A stretch of 64,000 nucleotides of DNA, taken from contig CAXBOS010000004.1 of NCBI GenBank assembly GCA_963977415.1, positions 186,001-250,000 on the forward strand, read 5' to 3'. The stretch is from Croceimicrobium sp963977415. GTDB lineage: Bacteria > Bacteroidota > Bacteroidia > Flavobacteriales > Schleiferiaceae. The position numbers and the translations under genes were made by a program. The notes below the pieces were generated by a model. That model saw nothing but the letters and a program-made list of their open reading frames with translations, made no database searches and was not told the DNA's origin. How positions within the stretch are numbered: position 1 is the first letter of the stretch; every line of letters begins with the position of its first letter. This document shows, in pieces, positions 51,181-60,019 of this stretch.

Positions 51181-51843
51181 CTAATCCAGTGCGTCCGTTC
51201 CAAAGGTTTTTTTCAGTAGGCTCTTACGGCCGATGCGTTTGGAGATGAAATCCTTTTCTAAATTCCAGCCACGAGCAGGGCTGTACTCGCGCCCATAAAA
51301 GATAATTTGCAAGTGTAATTTATTCCAGCACTCTTGGGGGAAAAGTCGTTTGGCGTCTTTTTCCGTTTGCTCCACCGATTTTCCATTGCTAAGATTCCAG
51401 CGAAACATTAACCGGTGAATGTGCGTGTCGACAGGAAAAGCAGGGAAGCCAAAACCCTGACTCATTACTACTGAAGCGGTTTTATGACCTACTGCCGGTA
51501 AGGCTTCTAAGGCCTTGAAATCCGCAGGAACCTCTCCATTATAGTCATTTATTAAAATACGACTAAGACCATAAATGCCTTTCGATTTCATAGGGCTAAG
51601 GCCACAAGGACGAATAATAGCTTGAATTTCCTCTTGGCTTAATTTGGCCATATCGTATGGGTTGTTGGCCTTTTCAAAAAGAAGGGGAGTAATTTTGTTC
51701 ACGCGCTCGTCGGTGCACTGCGCAGACAATAGAACGGCAATTAGCAGCGTGTAGGGGTCTTTGTGATCGAGAGGGATAGGTGTTTCGGGATATAAATCCT
51801 CTAATGACTTAATTACATATTCTACCTTTTCTCTCTTTGTCAT
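51181..51843 (-). CDS. nth: Endonuclease III lacking the iron-sulfur cysteines
   Basis: A 220-residue DNA glycosylase/AP lyase that removes oxidised pyrimidines. The HhH-GPD core is present: LLSAQCTDERVNKITPLLF, LPAVGHKTASVVMSQGFG and FPVDTHIHRLMFRW, with the catalytic lysine at Lys121 and the aspartate at Asp139. The C-terminal loop that holds the four [4Fe-4S] cysteines in E. coli Nth has none: GREYSPARGWNLEKDFISKR. The only cysteines left (Cys43, Cys80, one near 174) are outside that loop. It ends 32 bases after the barrel protein, tail to tail. Confidence 0.93.
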   Translation of the reverse strand: MTKREKVEYVIKSLEDLYPETPIPLDHKDPYTLLIAVLLSAQCTDERVNKITPLLFEKANNPYDMAKLSQEEIQAIIRPCGLSPMKSKGIYGLSRILINDYNGEVPADFKALEALPAVGHKTASVVMSQGFGFPAFPVDTHIHRLMFRWNLSNGKSVEQTEKDAKRLFPQECWNKLHLQIIFYGREYSPARGWNLEKDFISKRIGRKSLLKKTFGTDALD

Positions 51844-51915
51844 TTGGCTAACCTTTATGGTGAACGAAAATAAGCTTTGTTAGGCAAAACTTGGCAGACA
51901 GCGCATCTGCGAAAG

Positions 51916-51951
51916 CAAAAAAAAAAGCCCCAAACTGTAGAGTTTGGGACT
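51916..51951 (-). terminator. Terminator of the dsbD operon
   Basis: On the minus strand, stem AG-CCCAAACT / AGTTTGGG-CT around a CTAC loop, followed by ten T residues. It follows the dsbD stop and ends the kinase-pabB-tilS-dsbD transcript. Confidence 0.88.
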
Positions 51952-51975
51952 TTGTTATTTTGGGTAAAAATCAAA

Positions 51976-54099
51976 CTATTTCTTTTCAAACTTAGCTTGA
52001 CCTTCTTCTAGCCAATCGACATATAATTGAATGTCGGGGTCATAAGCAGTAGAGCCATTAATGGGCTGCATGCTTTCGTGGCCTAAAATCAGGTATTGCG
52101 GTTGCGAATTACTTTTAAAGTGTTCAATTTGGAAGTCGCTCCACTTATTGCCAATGGTGCGGATGTTTTTTCCAGTTACCGTACTAACATATTTTTCTTC
52201 TTCGGCTAATTCTTCGCGCTCATCTACATAAAGTGAAATAAGTACGAAATCGTTTTTAAGGCGCTCTAAAACTTTAGGGTCGCTCCAAACTTGCTCTTCC
52301 ATTTTGCGGCAGTTTACACAGCCCCAGCCGGTGAAATCGAGGAGGATGGGCTTGCCTACTTTTTTGGCATAAGCACGTCCCGTTTCAAAATCGTGGAAGC
52401 AATTGATATTGTGCGGACAATGATCGGGATCGGCGCCGTCGGGAATTTCCTCGGTGCTACTCACAATGGTTGCTGCGCCACCACCGCCAATGCCATTAGG
52501 CGATTCACTGTAAAACATGGGAGGTGGAAAGCCACTAATTAATTTTAATGGAGCACCCCATAAACCGGGAATTAGGTAGATGGTGAAACTTAAAGTAATA
52601 ACGGCTAAAATTAATTTGAAAACCGAAACTTTATCATTCGGACTATCGTGGGGCATTCTAAATTTACCCAATAAATAAAGAGTTAGTAAGCTGAAAATAG
52701 CAATCCAAATAGCTAAGAACCATTCGCGTGGTAGAATCCCAGCTTGCCAAACTAAATCGGCCGTGCTAAGAAATTTAAAGGCAAACGCTAATTCGATAAA
52801 TCCTAAAACCACTTTTACCGAATTTAGCCAGCCACCACTTTTTGGTAAAGAGTTTAACCAGCCTGGGAAGGCAGCAAATAAAGCGAAGGGTAAAGCTAGC
52901 GCTAAACTAAAACCGAACATTCCAATTAAGGGTCCTTGAAAACCACCGCTAGCGGCTTCAACTAGAAGGGTACCAATAATAGGCCCCGTACAAGAGAAGG
53001 AAACTAAAGCCAAAGTAAAGGCCATAAAAAAGATTCCAACAATACCGCCTTTATCAGAAGCTTGATCACTTTTGTTAACCCAGCTACTCGGTAAGGTAAT
53101 TTCGAAGGCGCCAAAAAAGCTAATGGCAAAAACTACCAACAGAACAAAAAATCCGAGGTTTACATAGGGGTTAGTAGAGAAGGCATTAAGCGCATCGCTA
53201 CCAAAAGCTACAGTAATTAGTAAACCAAGCAGCGTGTAAAGTACAATAATAGCCAAGCCATAAATGATGGCATTGGTAATGCCTTTAGCGCGGGTTTTAC
53301 TTTGCTTGGTAAAGAAACTTACGGTTAATGGGATCATGGGGAAAACGCAGGGCGTAAGCAAAGCGGCTAGTCCGCCCAAAAAGGCGAGAATGAAAATGCC
53401 AATCATGGAACGGCCACCTTCTTTTTTGCTATCTGAGTTTAATTCGCTCTCTACCTCGGTGGCAACTGTTTCTTGCACTTCTTTTTCTGCGGCGTAGTCA
53501 ATTTCTAGTTTTTCCCCAGGAACTTCTGTGGTATCTGCTTCAACTTCAGCATCTTCGTTGACTATTTCTACGGCAGTTTCTGTTTTAGGTTTAGAAGAGC
53601 CTTCGTTGGCGCTTGCTTCGGTAGTAGCGGGCTTGGGGTTTTTGGCTCCTTTTATTTTGAAAATGTGATCGGTGTATTCGGGGGGTAAACAAGTAGCTTC
53701 GTTACAGGTTTGGTAAACAAATTCCGCCTTTACTTCGAAATCTTTAGTACTAACTTTTTCAATTACTTGTTTAAATACCACCGTACCTTCATGGTAGCTA
53801 AGGGTTTCTTTAAAGTTAGGGTCGTATTCGGTATGTGGTTTTGGCTCGATTAAAGGGCCTACTAATTTATAGTCGCCGCTGCTGGTAAAATTAAATTCTG
53901 AACCGATTATAAAGGAAGTATCGGGTGTATTGATGGAGTACACGTGCCAACCCTTATCAAGACTTACAATCGCGCGTAATTCTACTTTATTGTCGGCCAG
54001 TTCTTTGGCTTCAAAGCTTAAATCAACAGGTTCTAAGATTTGCCCTTGAGCAAAAAAGCCCAGGCTTAGAAATGATAAAATGAGAAATATTGACCTCAT
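51976..54099 (-). CDS. DsbD-like thiol:disulfide interchange protein
   Basis: A 707-residue membrane reductase that carries electrons from the cytoplasm to periplasmic thiols. The signal peptide (FLILSFLSLGFFAQG) is followed by an N-terminal DsbD-alpha-like domain (about 25-160) with CNEATCLPP as its redox pair, a low-complexity acidic linker (about 155-225), eight membrane helices of the CcdA/DsbD-beta type with LTPCVFPMIPLTVSFF and SFSCTGPIIGTLL carrying the two membrane cysteines, and a C-terminal thioredoxin domain with DFTGWGCVNCRKMEE. The three-domain layout matches DsbD. It lies 14 bases after tilS, at the end of a four-gene run. Confidence 0.93.
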   Translation of the reverse strand: MRSIFLILSFLSLGFFAQGQILEPVDLSFEAKELADNKVELRAIVSLDKGWHVYSINTPDTSFIIGSEFNFTSSGDYKLVGPLIEPKPHTEYDPNFKETLSYHEGTVVFKQVIEKVSTKDFEVKAEFVYQTCNEATCLPPEYTDHIFKIKGAKNPKPATTEASANEGSSKPKTETAVEIVNEDAEVEADTTEVPGEKLEIDYAAEKEVQETVATEVESELNSDSKKEGGRSMIGIFILAFLGGLAALLTPCVFPMIPLTVSFFTKQSKTRAKGITNAIIYGLAIIVLYTLLGLLITVAFGSDALNAFSTNPYVNLGFFVLLVVFAISFFGAFEITLPSSWVNKSDQASDKGGIVGIFFMAFTLALVSFSCTGPIIGTLLVEAASGGFQGPLIGMFGFSLALALPFALFAAFPGWLNSLPKSGGWLNSVKVVLGFIELAFAFKFLSTADLVWQAGILPREWFLAIWIAIFSLLTLYLLGKFRMPHDSPNDKVSVFKLILAVITLSFTIYLIPGLWGAPLKLISGFPPPMFYSESPNGIGGGGAATIVSSTEEIPDGADPDHCPHNINCFHDFETGRAYAKKVGKPILLDFTGWGCVNCRKMEEQVWSDPKVLERLKNDFVLISLYVDEREELAEEEKYVSTVTGKNIRTIGNKWSDFQIEHFKSNSQPQYLILGHESMQPINGSTAYDPDIQLYVDWLEEGQAKFEKK

Positions 54100-54113
54100 A
54101 GTAAATAGGGAAA

Positions 54114-55418
54114 TTATAAAGTGCGAACAAAGTAAATGGTTTTGGTCGAATTAGTCACCCTATAACGGTGATCAATACGATTTCCAACCAGCCAAACAAT
54201 ATCGTCTCCACTACAAAGAACATATTGTTCCTTTTTAGCAGAGCCGCTAATTTTAATGTCGTTTAAATAGTCGCTTATTTTTTTGCTTCCTGACAAGCCC
54301 AAAGGTTTAAATCGGTCGCCCGCCTGCCATGGCCTCAAAAGTAAGGGAAAGCTTAGTTTATCGAAATCCAATAAAGCGTCCTGGGAACTTGGCACCTCGG
54401 GGTAGTTCTCTCGGGCCAACTTTTGAAACTCCAACTTGGCACTGCTCCTTGTTTCTATTGAAATTTGGTACGATTCTAAATCACCAAGCTCCTTTTTAGG
54501 ACTTAAAAAGTAGCGCCCCTCTCGATGAGAAAGTATGAAATTCTCGCTTTCTAGGCTTTTGCCATTTTCGCTTTGCCAAAGTTTTTCTAAACTGGGATAA
54601 TCCCAAGGTCCTTTGTCCTCCAGCCAAAATCGCAATAAGCTAGGCCAATATTCTTTAGAGTACAACTGCTTGGTATTTAGGCTTTCAACGGTTCCGGTCA
54701 AGTCTAGATGCGCTGCAAGCCTCTCTTGCAAAAGTGCTTCAAAAGCTAAACTTTGTTCCCGTAAAAGTGCCAGACTACGATTGGCCTTAGCTAAAAGATC
54801 CGTTTCAATTTCTTTCCATTGTGGAATTAGTTTTAAACGGTATTTATTTCGCTGGTATTTTTCACTTTCGTTAGATGCGTCTTCACGCCAGCTTATATTA
54901 TGGCTTTTGGCATAGTTCTCTAATTCCTTGCGCGTCAGGCCCAAAAGGGGTCTTAAATAGAAATCGCGTTTTTGAGGGATACCTTTCAGTCCTTTTAATC
55001 CGCCACTACGAGTGAAATTAATCAGAAAGGTTTCCAAATTATCATCCGCATGATGAGCGGTTAACACAGCGCTAAATTTATGTTCAGCTTGAAGCTCCTT
55101 AAAATACGAGTAGCGCAATTCACGCGCTGCTTCTTGAATGGAGAGTTTACTTTCAAGCGCGAATTTTTCGGTATCGCATCTACGTAAGTAAAATGGGACT
55201 TGCTGTTGTAGCGCGAAATCTTCACAAAATTTGGCATCTCCCTCTGAGGCTTCCCCGCGCAATTGAAAGTTGACATGCACTAAAGAAAGCGGGAAGCCAA
55301 GAGCAATAAGGGCATGACTTAAAACAGTACTGTCTAAACCGCCACTAAAGGCCACTAATAGGCGATCGTTTTTAGTTAGCCCCAATTCTTTTAGGGTGAC
55401 TGCTAGTTTTTCAATCAT
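54114..55418 (-). CDS. tilS: tRNA(Ile)-lysidine synthase
   Basis: A 434-residue TilS that converts C34 of tRNA-Ile(CAU) to lysidine, so it reads AUA. The N-terminal PP-loop ATPase starts LLVAFSGGLDSTVLSHAL, with VLTAHHADDNLETFLINFTRSG and GIPQKRDFYLRPLLGLTRKELE. The C-terminal domain has LLRPWQAGDRFKPLGLSGSKKISDYLNDIKI, which recognises tRNA. The start is the ATG of MIEKLAV, four codons inside a TTG-started frame; it overlaps the end of pabB by 8 bases. Confidence 0.96.
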   Translation of the reverse strand: MIEKLAVTLKELGLTKNDRLLVAFSGGLDSTVLSHALIALGFPLSLVHVNFQLRGEASEGDAKFCEDFALQQQVPFYLRRCDTEKFALESKLSIQEAARELRYSYFKELQAEHKFSAVLTAHHADDNLETFLINFTRSGGLKGLKGIPQKRDFYLRPLLGLTRKELENYAKSHNISWREDASNESEKYQRNKYRLKLIPQWKEIETDLLAKANRSLALLREQSLAFEALLQERLAAHLDLTGTVESLNTKQLYSKEYWPSLLRFWLEDKGPWDYPSLEKLWQSENGKSLESENFILSHREGRYFLSPKKELGDLESYQISIETRSSAKLEFQKLARENYPEVPSSQDALLDFDKLSFPLLLRPWQAGDRFKPLGLSGSKKISDYLNDIKISGSAKKEQYVLCSGDDIVWLVGNRIDHRYRVTNSTKTIYFVRTL

Positions 55419-56682
55419 GGCTAGCGGCAATTACTTTTTCAGCCTTCAGCAGGCATTCTTGGTATTCTTCCTCAGCGTCGCAGTGGATGGTGATGGCACC
55501 ACCAACTTTTACTTCGGCTCTTTGTAGTTGGGAGGAATAGAGAATGGAACGAATAATAACATTAAAGTCGGCATCTCCCGTAGGGCTGATATAACCTACT
55601 GAACCCGAGTATAGTCCGCGATTAAAGTTCTCATGTTGATCGATGAGCTGCATGGCGCTAATTTTGGGAGCGCCTGTCATACTTCCCATCGGGAAGGAGG
55701 TTTCCAAAGCATCAATAAGGTCGTATTGCTCAGCTAGTTGCGAACTAATCGTGCTAATCATTTGGTGCACGGCATTAAAGGTGTAGAGTCCAAACAGCTC
55801 CTCTACTTTAACAGAAGCTTTAGCGGCGGTGCGACTTAGGTCGTTACGCACGAGGTCTACTATCATCACGTTTTCGGCCCGCTCTTTTTCGGAAGCCAGC
55901 AGTCCTCGTTTACGCGCTTCATCTTCCTTTTTAGACTTGGCGCGTGCTGCGGTTCCTTTAATCGGCTGCGAAATTAATTTCGAAGCTTTTTTTTGCAAAT
56001 ACCTTTCGGGAGAAAAGCATAAAAGGTAGCGATCGTTCCAGCGATAAAAGCTGGTGAAAGGGGCCTTGTGTTTTTGGTTTAACTCTAAAAAGAGGGCAAA
56101 AGGATCTATTTCTTCCTGGGCATACCAAGCCTGGCAAAAGTTGATTTCGTAAATATTTCCTGCTTGCAGTTCGTCTTTTAAGGCCGCGATATGTTTTAAA
56201 TACTGCGCCTTACTTAGGCTCGCTTGAAATTTAGGATGAGTAGAGTAAGGTGGTGTCGTTTCGACAGAAAGCGCGGCTTTTAATTGCTCGGCATTTTGAT
56301 ATAAATAAGATTGGCAAATTACGCTACTCTCTTGGGCGATAATTATGGTTTGTGGTACAAAAAAGGCTAAGTGAGGCCAGTCTAAAATGTCACTATTCCG
56401 GCTGTGTAAGTTTTCAATTTCATCTTTTAGAGGATAGGCTAAATGACCTAAAAGCCAATCTTGCTGTTCATTTTTAAAGGCGCGAAGCTTAGCAAAGGAG
56501 TTCTCGGAACTTTCAAGGGCGGCTTTGCTTCCCCAACCTAATAACCAGTTAAATTGACTGTATTTATCACGGTAGCCATTAGAGTCTAAAAGTTGGCAGT
56601 GCTCAGATTTTGCGGCAAACTGCAAAAGTTCGTCTTGTTTGAAAATCTCTTTGTCAAGAGAAAAAGTATAGCGTGTTGTCAT
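55411..56682 (-). CDS. pabB: Chorismate-binding protein, aminodeoxychorismate synthase component I type
   Basis: A 423-residue PabB/TrpE-family enzyme. Conserved segments are GNIYEINFCQAWYA, CFSPERYLQKKASKLISQPIKGTAAR, VMIVDLVRNDLSRTA, FPMGSMTGAPKISAMQLIDQHE and GYISPTGDADFNVIIR. PIKGT with this context favours aminodeoxychorismate synthase (folate precursor) over anthranilate synthase. The N-terminal domain is short and poorly conserved, as in other Bacteroidota PabB. No glutamine amidotransferase is next to it. It overlaps the kinase stop by one base and tilS by eight. Confidence 0.88.
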   Translation of the reverse strand: MTTRYTFSLDKEIFKQDELLQFAAKSEHCQLLDSNGYRDKYSQFNWLLGWGSKAALESSENSFAKLRAFKNEQQDWLLGHLAYPLKDEIENLHSRNSDILDWPHLAFFVPQTIIIAQESSVICQSYLYQNAEQLKAALSVETTPPYSTHPKFQASLSKAQYLKHIAALKDELQAGNIYEINFCQAWYAQEEIDPFALFLELNQKHKAPFTSFYRWNDRYLLCFSPERYLQKKASKLISQPIKGTAARAKSKKEDEARKRGLLASEKERAENVMIVDLVRNDLSRTAAKASVKVEELFGLYTFNAVHQMISTISSQLAEQYDLIDALETSFPMGSMTGAPKISAMQLIDQHENFNRGLYSGSVGYISPTGDADFNVIIRSILYSSQLQRAEVKVGGAITIHCDAEEEYQECLLKAEKVIAASHD

Positions 56683-59600
56683 TAACGCAAGTACTCTTTG
56701 AGATATACTTTCTTTAAAAGATTTTGGATGATCTTAAGGTTGATGGGTTTGGTAACATAATCATCCATACCATCATCCATAAATTTTTCGCGGTCACCCT
56801 CCATAGCATTGGCCGTCATGGCAATAATTACTGGCCTTTTGTCGCCGTACTTTTGGATAACCGCTTTGGTGGCTTCGCTGCCATCCATTTCGGGCATTTG
56901 AATATCCATGAAGATGAGATCGTAGCTTTGGCGCTCTAAGGCTGTAAGCACCTCTAGTCCATTGGCGGCAATATCAGTATTATAGCCCATTTTCTGTAAG
57001 GTTAATGTGGCTAGCTTCTGGTTAACGGCATTATCTTCTGCTAATAAAATTCGCAAGGGATAGTTTTCACCCAAATCGGAAAGCAATACTTCGCGCTTCT
57101 CGTGGATATCTTCCTTTTTAATTTTCGAATCACCAAAAATTTGATGCATACTGCTTAAAAGTTGCGAATGCTTTATAGGTTTGGTGAAGTAAAAGCTAAA
57201 CAGCTCTTCTCTCTCTTTTTTACTCAGATCTGGGTAAGCCGAGCTTAGTATTATTATCGGTAAATCAGGTTTAGCTACTTTCAGCTTACGAGATAGTTCT
57301 ACGCCATCTAAAAGTGGCATTTCAAAATCTACCACTACTAATTCAAAATTTTGTTTTAGGGCCGTTTCTAAACCAATTCTTGGGTCACTTTCTTGGAAAA
57401 CGTTAATACCCCAATTTTTAAATTGCCCCGCTAGAACCCTTAAGTTAGTGTGATTGTCGTCAATTATTAAGGCATTTCGATTGCGCACGGAGTTAAGCAT
57501 TTGCGATAACTCTTTGTCTTTTTGATTGCGAGCCCTTGTGGCTTTAATTGTGAAATGGAAGGTAGAGCCCTGCCCTGGTTTACTTTCTACCCAAATATCT
57601 CCACCCATTAAGCTGGTTAACCTTTGTGAAATGGCCAATCCTAAACCCGTTCCACCGTATTTACGTGTTGTGGAAGAGTCAGCCTGACTAAAGGCCTTGA
57701 ACAATTTCTTTTGCTGATCTACGCTCATGCCAATGCCAGTATCTCGCACAGAAAAATGAATTATAAGGTCGGCGTTTTCCTCTTCTTCTAAAAGGGCTTT
57801 TACCTCAATTTCACCGCCTTCGGTAAACTTAATGGCATTGGAAATTAGGTTTATCAAAATTTGTCGCAAACGAGTAATGTCGCCTTCAATATAGTTGGGA
57901 ATGCGCGAGCTGATGGAATAAATCAGTTCCAGGTCTTTCTCGGTTATTCTGTTGGCGAGTAATTCAATCGCTTCCTCAACACACTGTTCTAATGAGAAAG
58001 GATATACCTCCAAACTCATGTTGCCCGCTTCAATTTTACTAAAGTCTAGGATGTCGTTAATAATGGATAAAAGCGTATCTCCCGAAAGGCGAATGGTATT
58101 TACATAGTCGAGTTGCTCTTTGTCTAGCTCGGTTTGTAGTAATAAGGAGGTCATTCCTATTACTCCATTCATGGGCGTACGAATTTCGTGGCTCATGGTA
58201 GCTAAGAATTCACTTTTGGCAGTTGCAGCAACTTCGGCCGAATTTTTCGCTTCAATTAAGGCCTCTCGAGATAGGTTTGCTTCAATTTCAGCACCAAGCC
58301 AACGCGACATAAGACGGAGCAGGTCGATGTCGTTTTCGGAGAAGGGGTAGGGTGATTCATCGGGTCCGTTAAAATTAAGGGTACCATAAATTTCATTTCC
58401 AACATAAATTGCAGTGCCTATGTAGCTCTTTATGACAAAACTGTCATCATGAATAACATGAATGGGGGCACTTTTTAAATTATTGAAGCAGATAGCATCT
58501 CCTTTTTTAATAATCCTTTCCGACAAAGTGCCCGCAAGAGGAAGGTTTAAAAGTTTAGTAGGGAGTAAATTTCCTTCCGAATACATATCGATGGCCTCGT
58601 AACGTCCTTCATTTAGGAAAGCCTTAGCCATAATCCCGTTGGGCAGTTTAAAGCGTTGGGTTCCTAATTCGAGGAAAAGCCTTACTTTTTCATTAAAGCT
58701 GAGGCTATTATTAGCCGAAATAGAGTAGAGCTTGCGAATCGCCTCTTCGTTTACGCGTAAATTTCGTTCGGCATTGCGTTTTTCGGTGATATCAATTAAA
58801 GTCCATACTACACCGCGGGCAAAATTATGTCCACCGAACTCGATAATGCGTTTTTCACCGTTTTTCCGATATACAGGGAAAAGGAAGCTATTTATTTCCT
58901 TTTGAGAGAGAAAGGCTTGATATTGTTCATATGTTTGATCTGAATTATTGCGGTAAATCTTTTCAAAAAATTTATCTGTTGTATTCAGTTCTTCGGGCTT
59001 ATAACCTAAAATTTTACTGGTTGCATTATTAATGCGAAGCTTATCTTCTTGCACTAAAATTGCACCAACAGGAAGGTTGTCGATTACCCCTAATAACTCA
59101 TTTTCGCTTTCTTCTAAGCGTCTGCTTGCTAGCTCGAGTTCTTTTAAGCGGTGGGTTAGCTCACTTTCGTTTGAGGCGAGGGCAGTACGTTGTCTCTGTA
59201 GCTCGGTGCTGTACTCTTGCTCATCTTCTAGTAACTTCTTTAGTTTTTTACTTGCCTCTTTTTCCGCTTTTAAGCTACGCAGTTTTTCCTCGTGTTCTTT
59301 ACGGTGCTGCTGAAAAATAGGAAGGAAAAATAAGATGGAAAGGGTGACGAACGTAAGCGACAAAATAATAAAGGCAATGCTACTTAATTTTTTGGCTCGA
59401 TTAGATTTATAGCTCTCATCCAAGCGATAGAGAACCACAACTTGTTCTAAATAGTCGAGAATATGATCGCTTTCATTTAGGATCTGTACGGCATATTCTT
59501 TGGCTTCCTCACTATTTATTTCGCCCTTACAGTAGCTTGAGATTTTACTAGCCATGGCGATGTAGTTTTCACGAATCTCTCTTTTATTGGCATGTAGAGA

Positions 59601-59924
59601 ATCAACTTTTACCTTTATTTCATCGGAAATTAGATCGTAAACTTCAGGCTTTAATAAGGCAAGATGTTGTTGGTTAAAGCTTTCAATGCTACTTTTTAAA
59701 TCGTCGCAATGACCTTGTAATTGAGCAACTTGGGTGTATTCCGTGATATTGAGGGCTTCTTTGCTAATTCGCTGCGAAAGCATTCTTTGTCTGCCCGCTA
59801 AATCGAGGCGCAAGGCATCATTAGAGCGAACAGCATAAGCCTGCTCGAGAAATATGTAAAAGATAAAACTGAGAAAAATTATCAGTAATATGTAGCTTAA
59901 ATAAGCCCACTTCAAATTGCGCAT
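56682..59924 (-). CDS. Hybrid sensor histidine kinase (PilJ-N, PAS, GAF, HisKA, two receivers)
   Basis: A 1080-residue membrane kinase. An N-terminal helix leads to a PilJ-type sensor (about 35-150) with the hallmark DLAGRQRMLSQRISKEAL, a second membrane helix (about 180-205), a coiled coil (about 210-275), a PAS domain (VIDNLPVGAILVQEDKLR), a GAF domain (about 405-550), HisKA with FLATMSHEIRTPMNGVIGM, an HATPase (NLISNAIKFTEGGE, GGTGLGLAISQRL), and two receivers: ALIIDDNHTNLRVL with VVDFEMPLLDG, and ILLAEDNAVNQKLA with FMDIQMPEMDG. There is no HPt or output domain, so a separate partner is expected. It heads a run with pabB, tilS and dsbD. Confidence 0.93.
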   Translation of the reverse strand: MRNLKWAYLSYILLIIFLSFIFYIFLEQAYAVRSNDALRLDLAGRQRMLSQRISKEALNITEYTQVAQLQGHCDDLKSSIESFNQQHLALLKPEVYDLISDEIKVKVDSLHANKREIRENYIAMASKISSYCKGEINSEEAKEYAVQILNESDHILDYLEQVVVLYRLDESYKSNRAKKLSSIAFIILSLTFVTLSILFFLPIFQQHRKEHEEKLRSLKAEKEASKKLKKLLEDEQEYSTELQRQRTALASNESELTHRLKELELASRRLEESENELLGVIDNLPVGAILVQEDKLRINNATSKILGYKPEELNTTDKFFEKIYRNNSDQTYEQYQAFLSQKEINSFLFPVYRKNGEKRIIEFGGHNFARGVVWTLIDITEKRNAERNLRVNEEAIRKLYSISANNSLSFNEKVRLFLELGTQRFKLPNGIMAKAFLNEGRYEAIDMYSEGNLLPTKLLNLPLAGTLSERIIKKGDAICFNNLKSAPIHVIHDDSFVIKSYIGTAIYVGNEIYGTLNFNGPDESPYPFSENDIDLLRLMSRWLGAEIEANLSREALIEAKNSAEVAATAKSEFLATMSHEIRTPMNGVIGMTSLLLQTELDKEQLDYVNTIRLSGDTLLSIINDILDFSKIEAGNMSLEVYPFSLEQCVEEAIELLANRITEKDLELIYSISSRIPNYIEGDITRLRQILINLISNAIKFTEGGEIEVKALLEEEENADLIIHFSVRDTGIGMSVDQQKKLFKAFSQADSSTTRKYGGTGLGLAISQRLTSLMGGDIWVESKPGQGSTFHFTIKATRARNQKDKELSQMLNSVRNRNALIIDDNHTNLRVLAGQFKNWGINVFQESDPRIGLETALKQNFELVVVDFEMPLLDGVELSRKLKVAKPDLPIIILSSAYPDLSKKEREELFSFYFTKPIKHSQLLSSMHQIFGDSKIKKEDIHEKREVLLSDLGENYPLRILLAEDNAVNQKLATLTLQKMGYNTDIAANGLEVLTALERQSYDLIFMDIQMPEMDGSEATKAVIQKYGDKRPVIIAMTANAMEGDREKFMDDGMDDYVTKPINLKIIQNLLKKVYLKEYLR

Positions 59925-59971
59925 GCCAGGAAATATTCGACACTAAGCTACAATATTTATAGCTTGTTCTT

Positions 59972-60010
59972 TAAAATAAGATAGGCGAGACTTAGCTAGT
60001 CTCGCCTATC
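59972..60010 (-). terminator. Terminator of lpdA
   Basis: A 13-bp perfect stem (GATAGGCGAGACT / AGTCTCGCCTATC) with a TAGCT loop, followed on the minus strand by TTATTTT. Confidence 0.85.
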
Positions 60011-60019
60011 CAATAGAAA

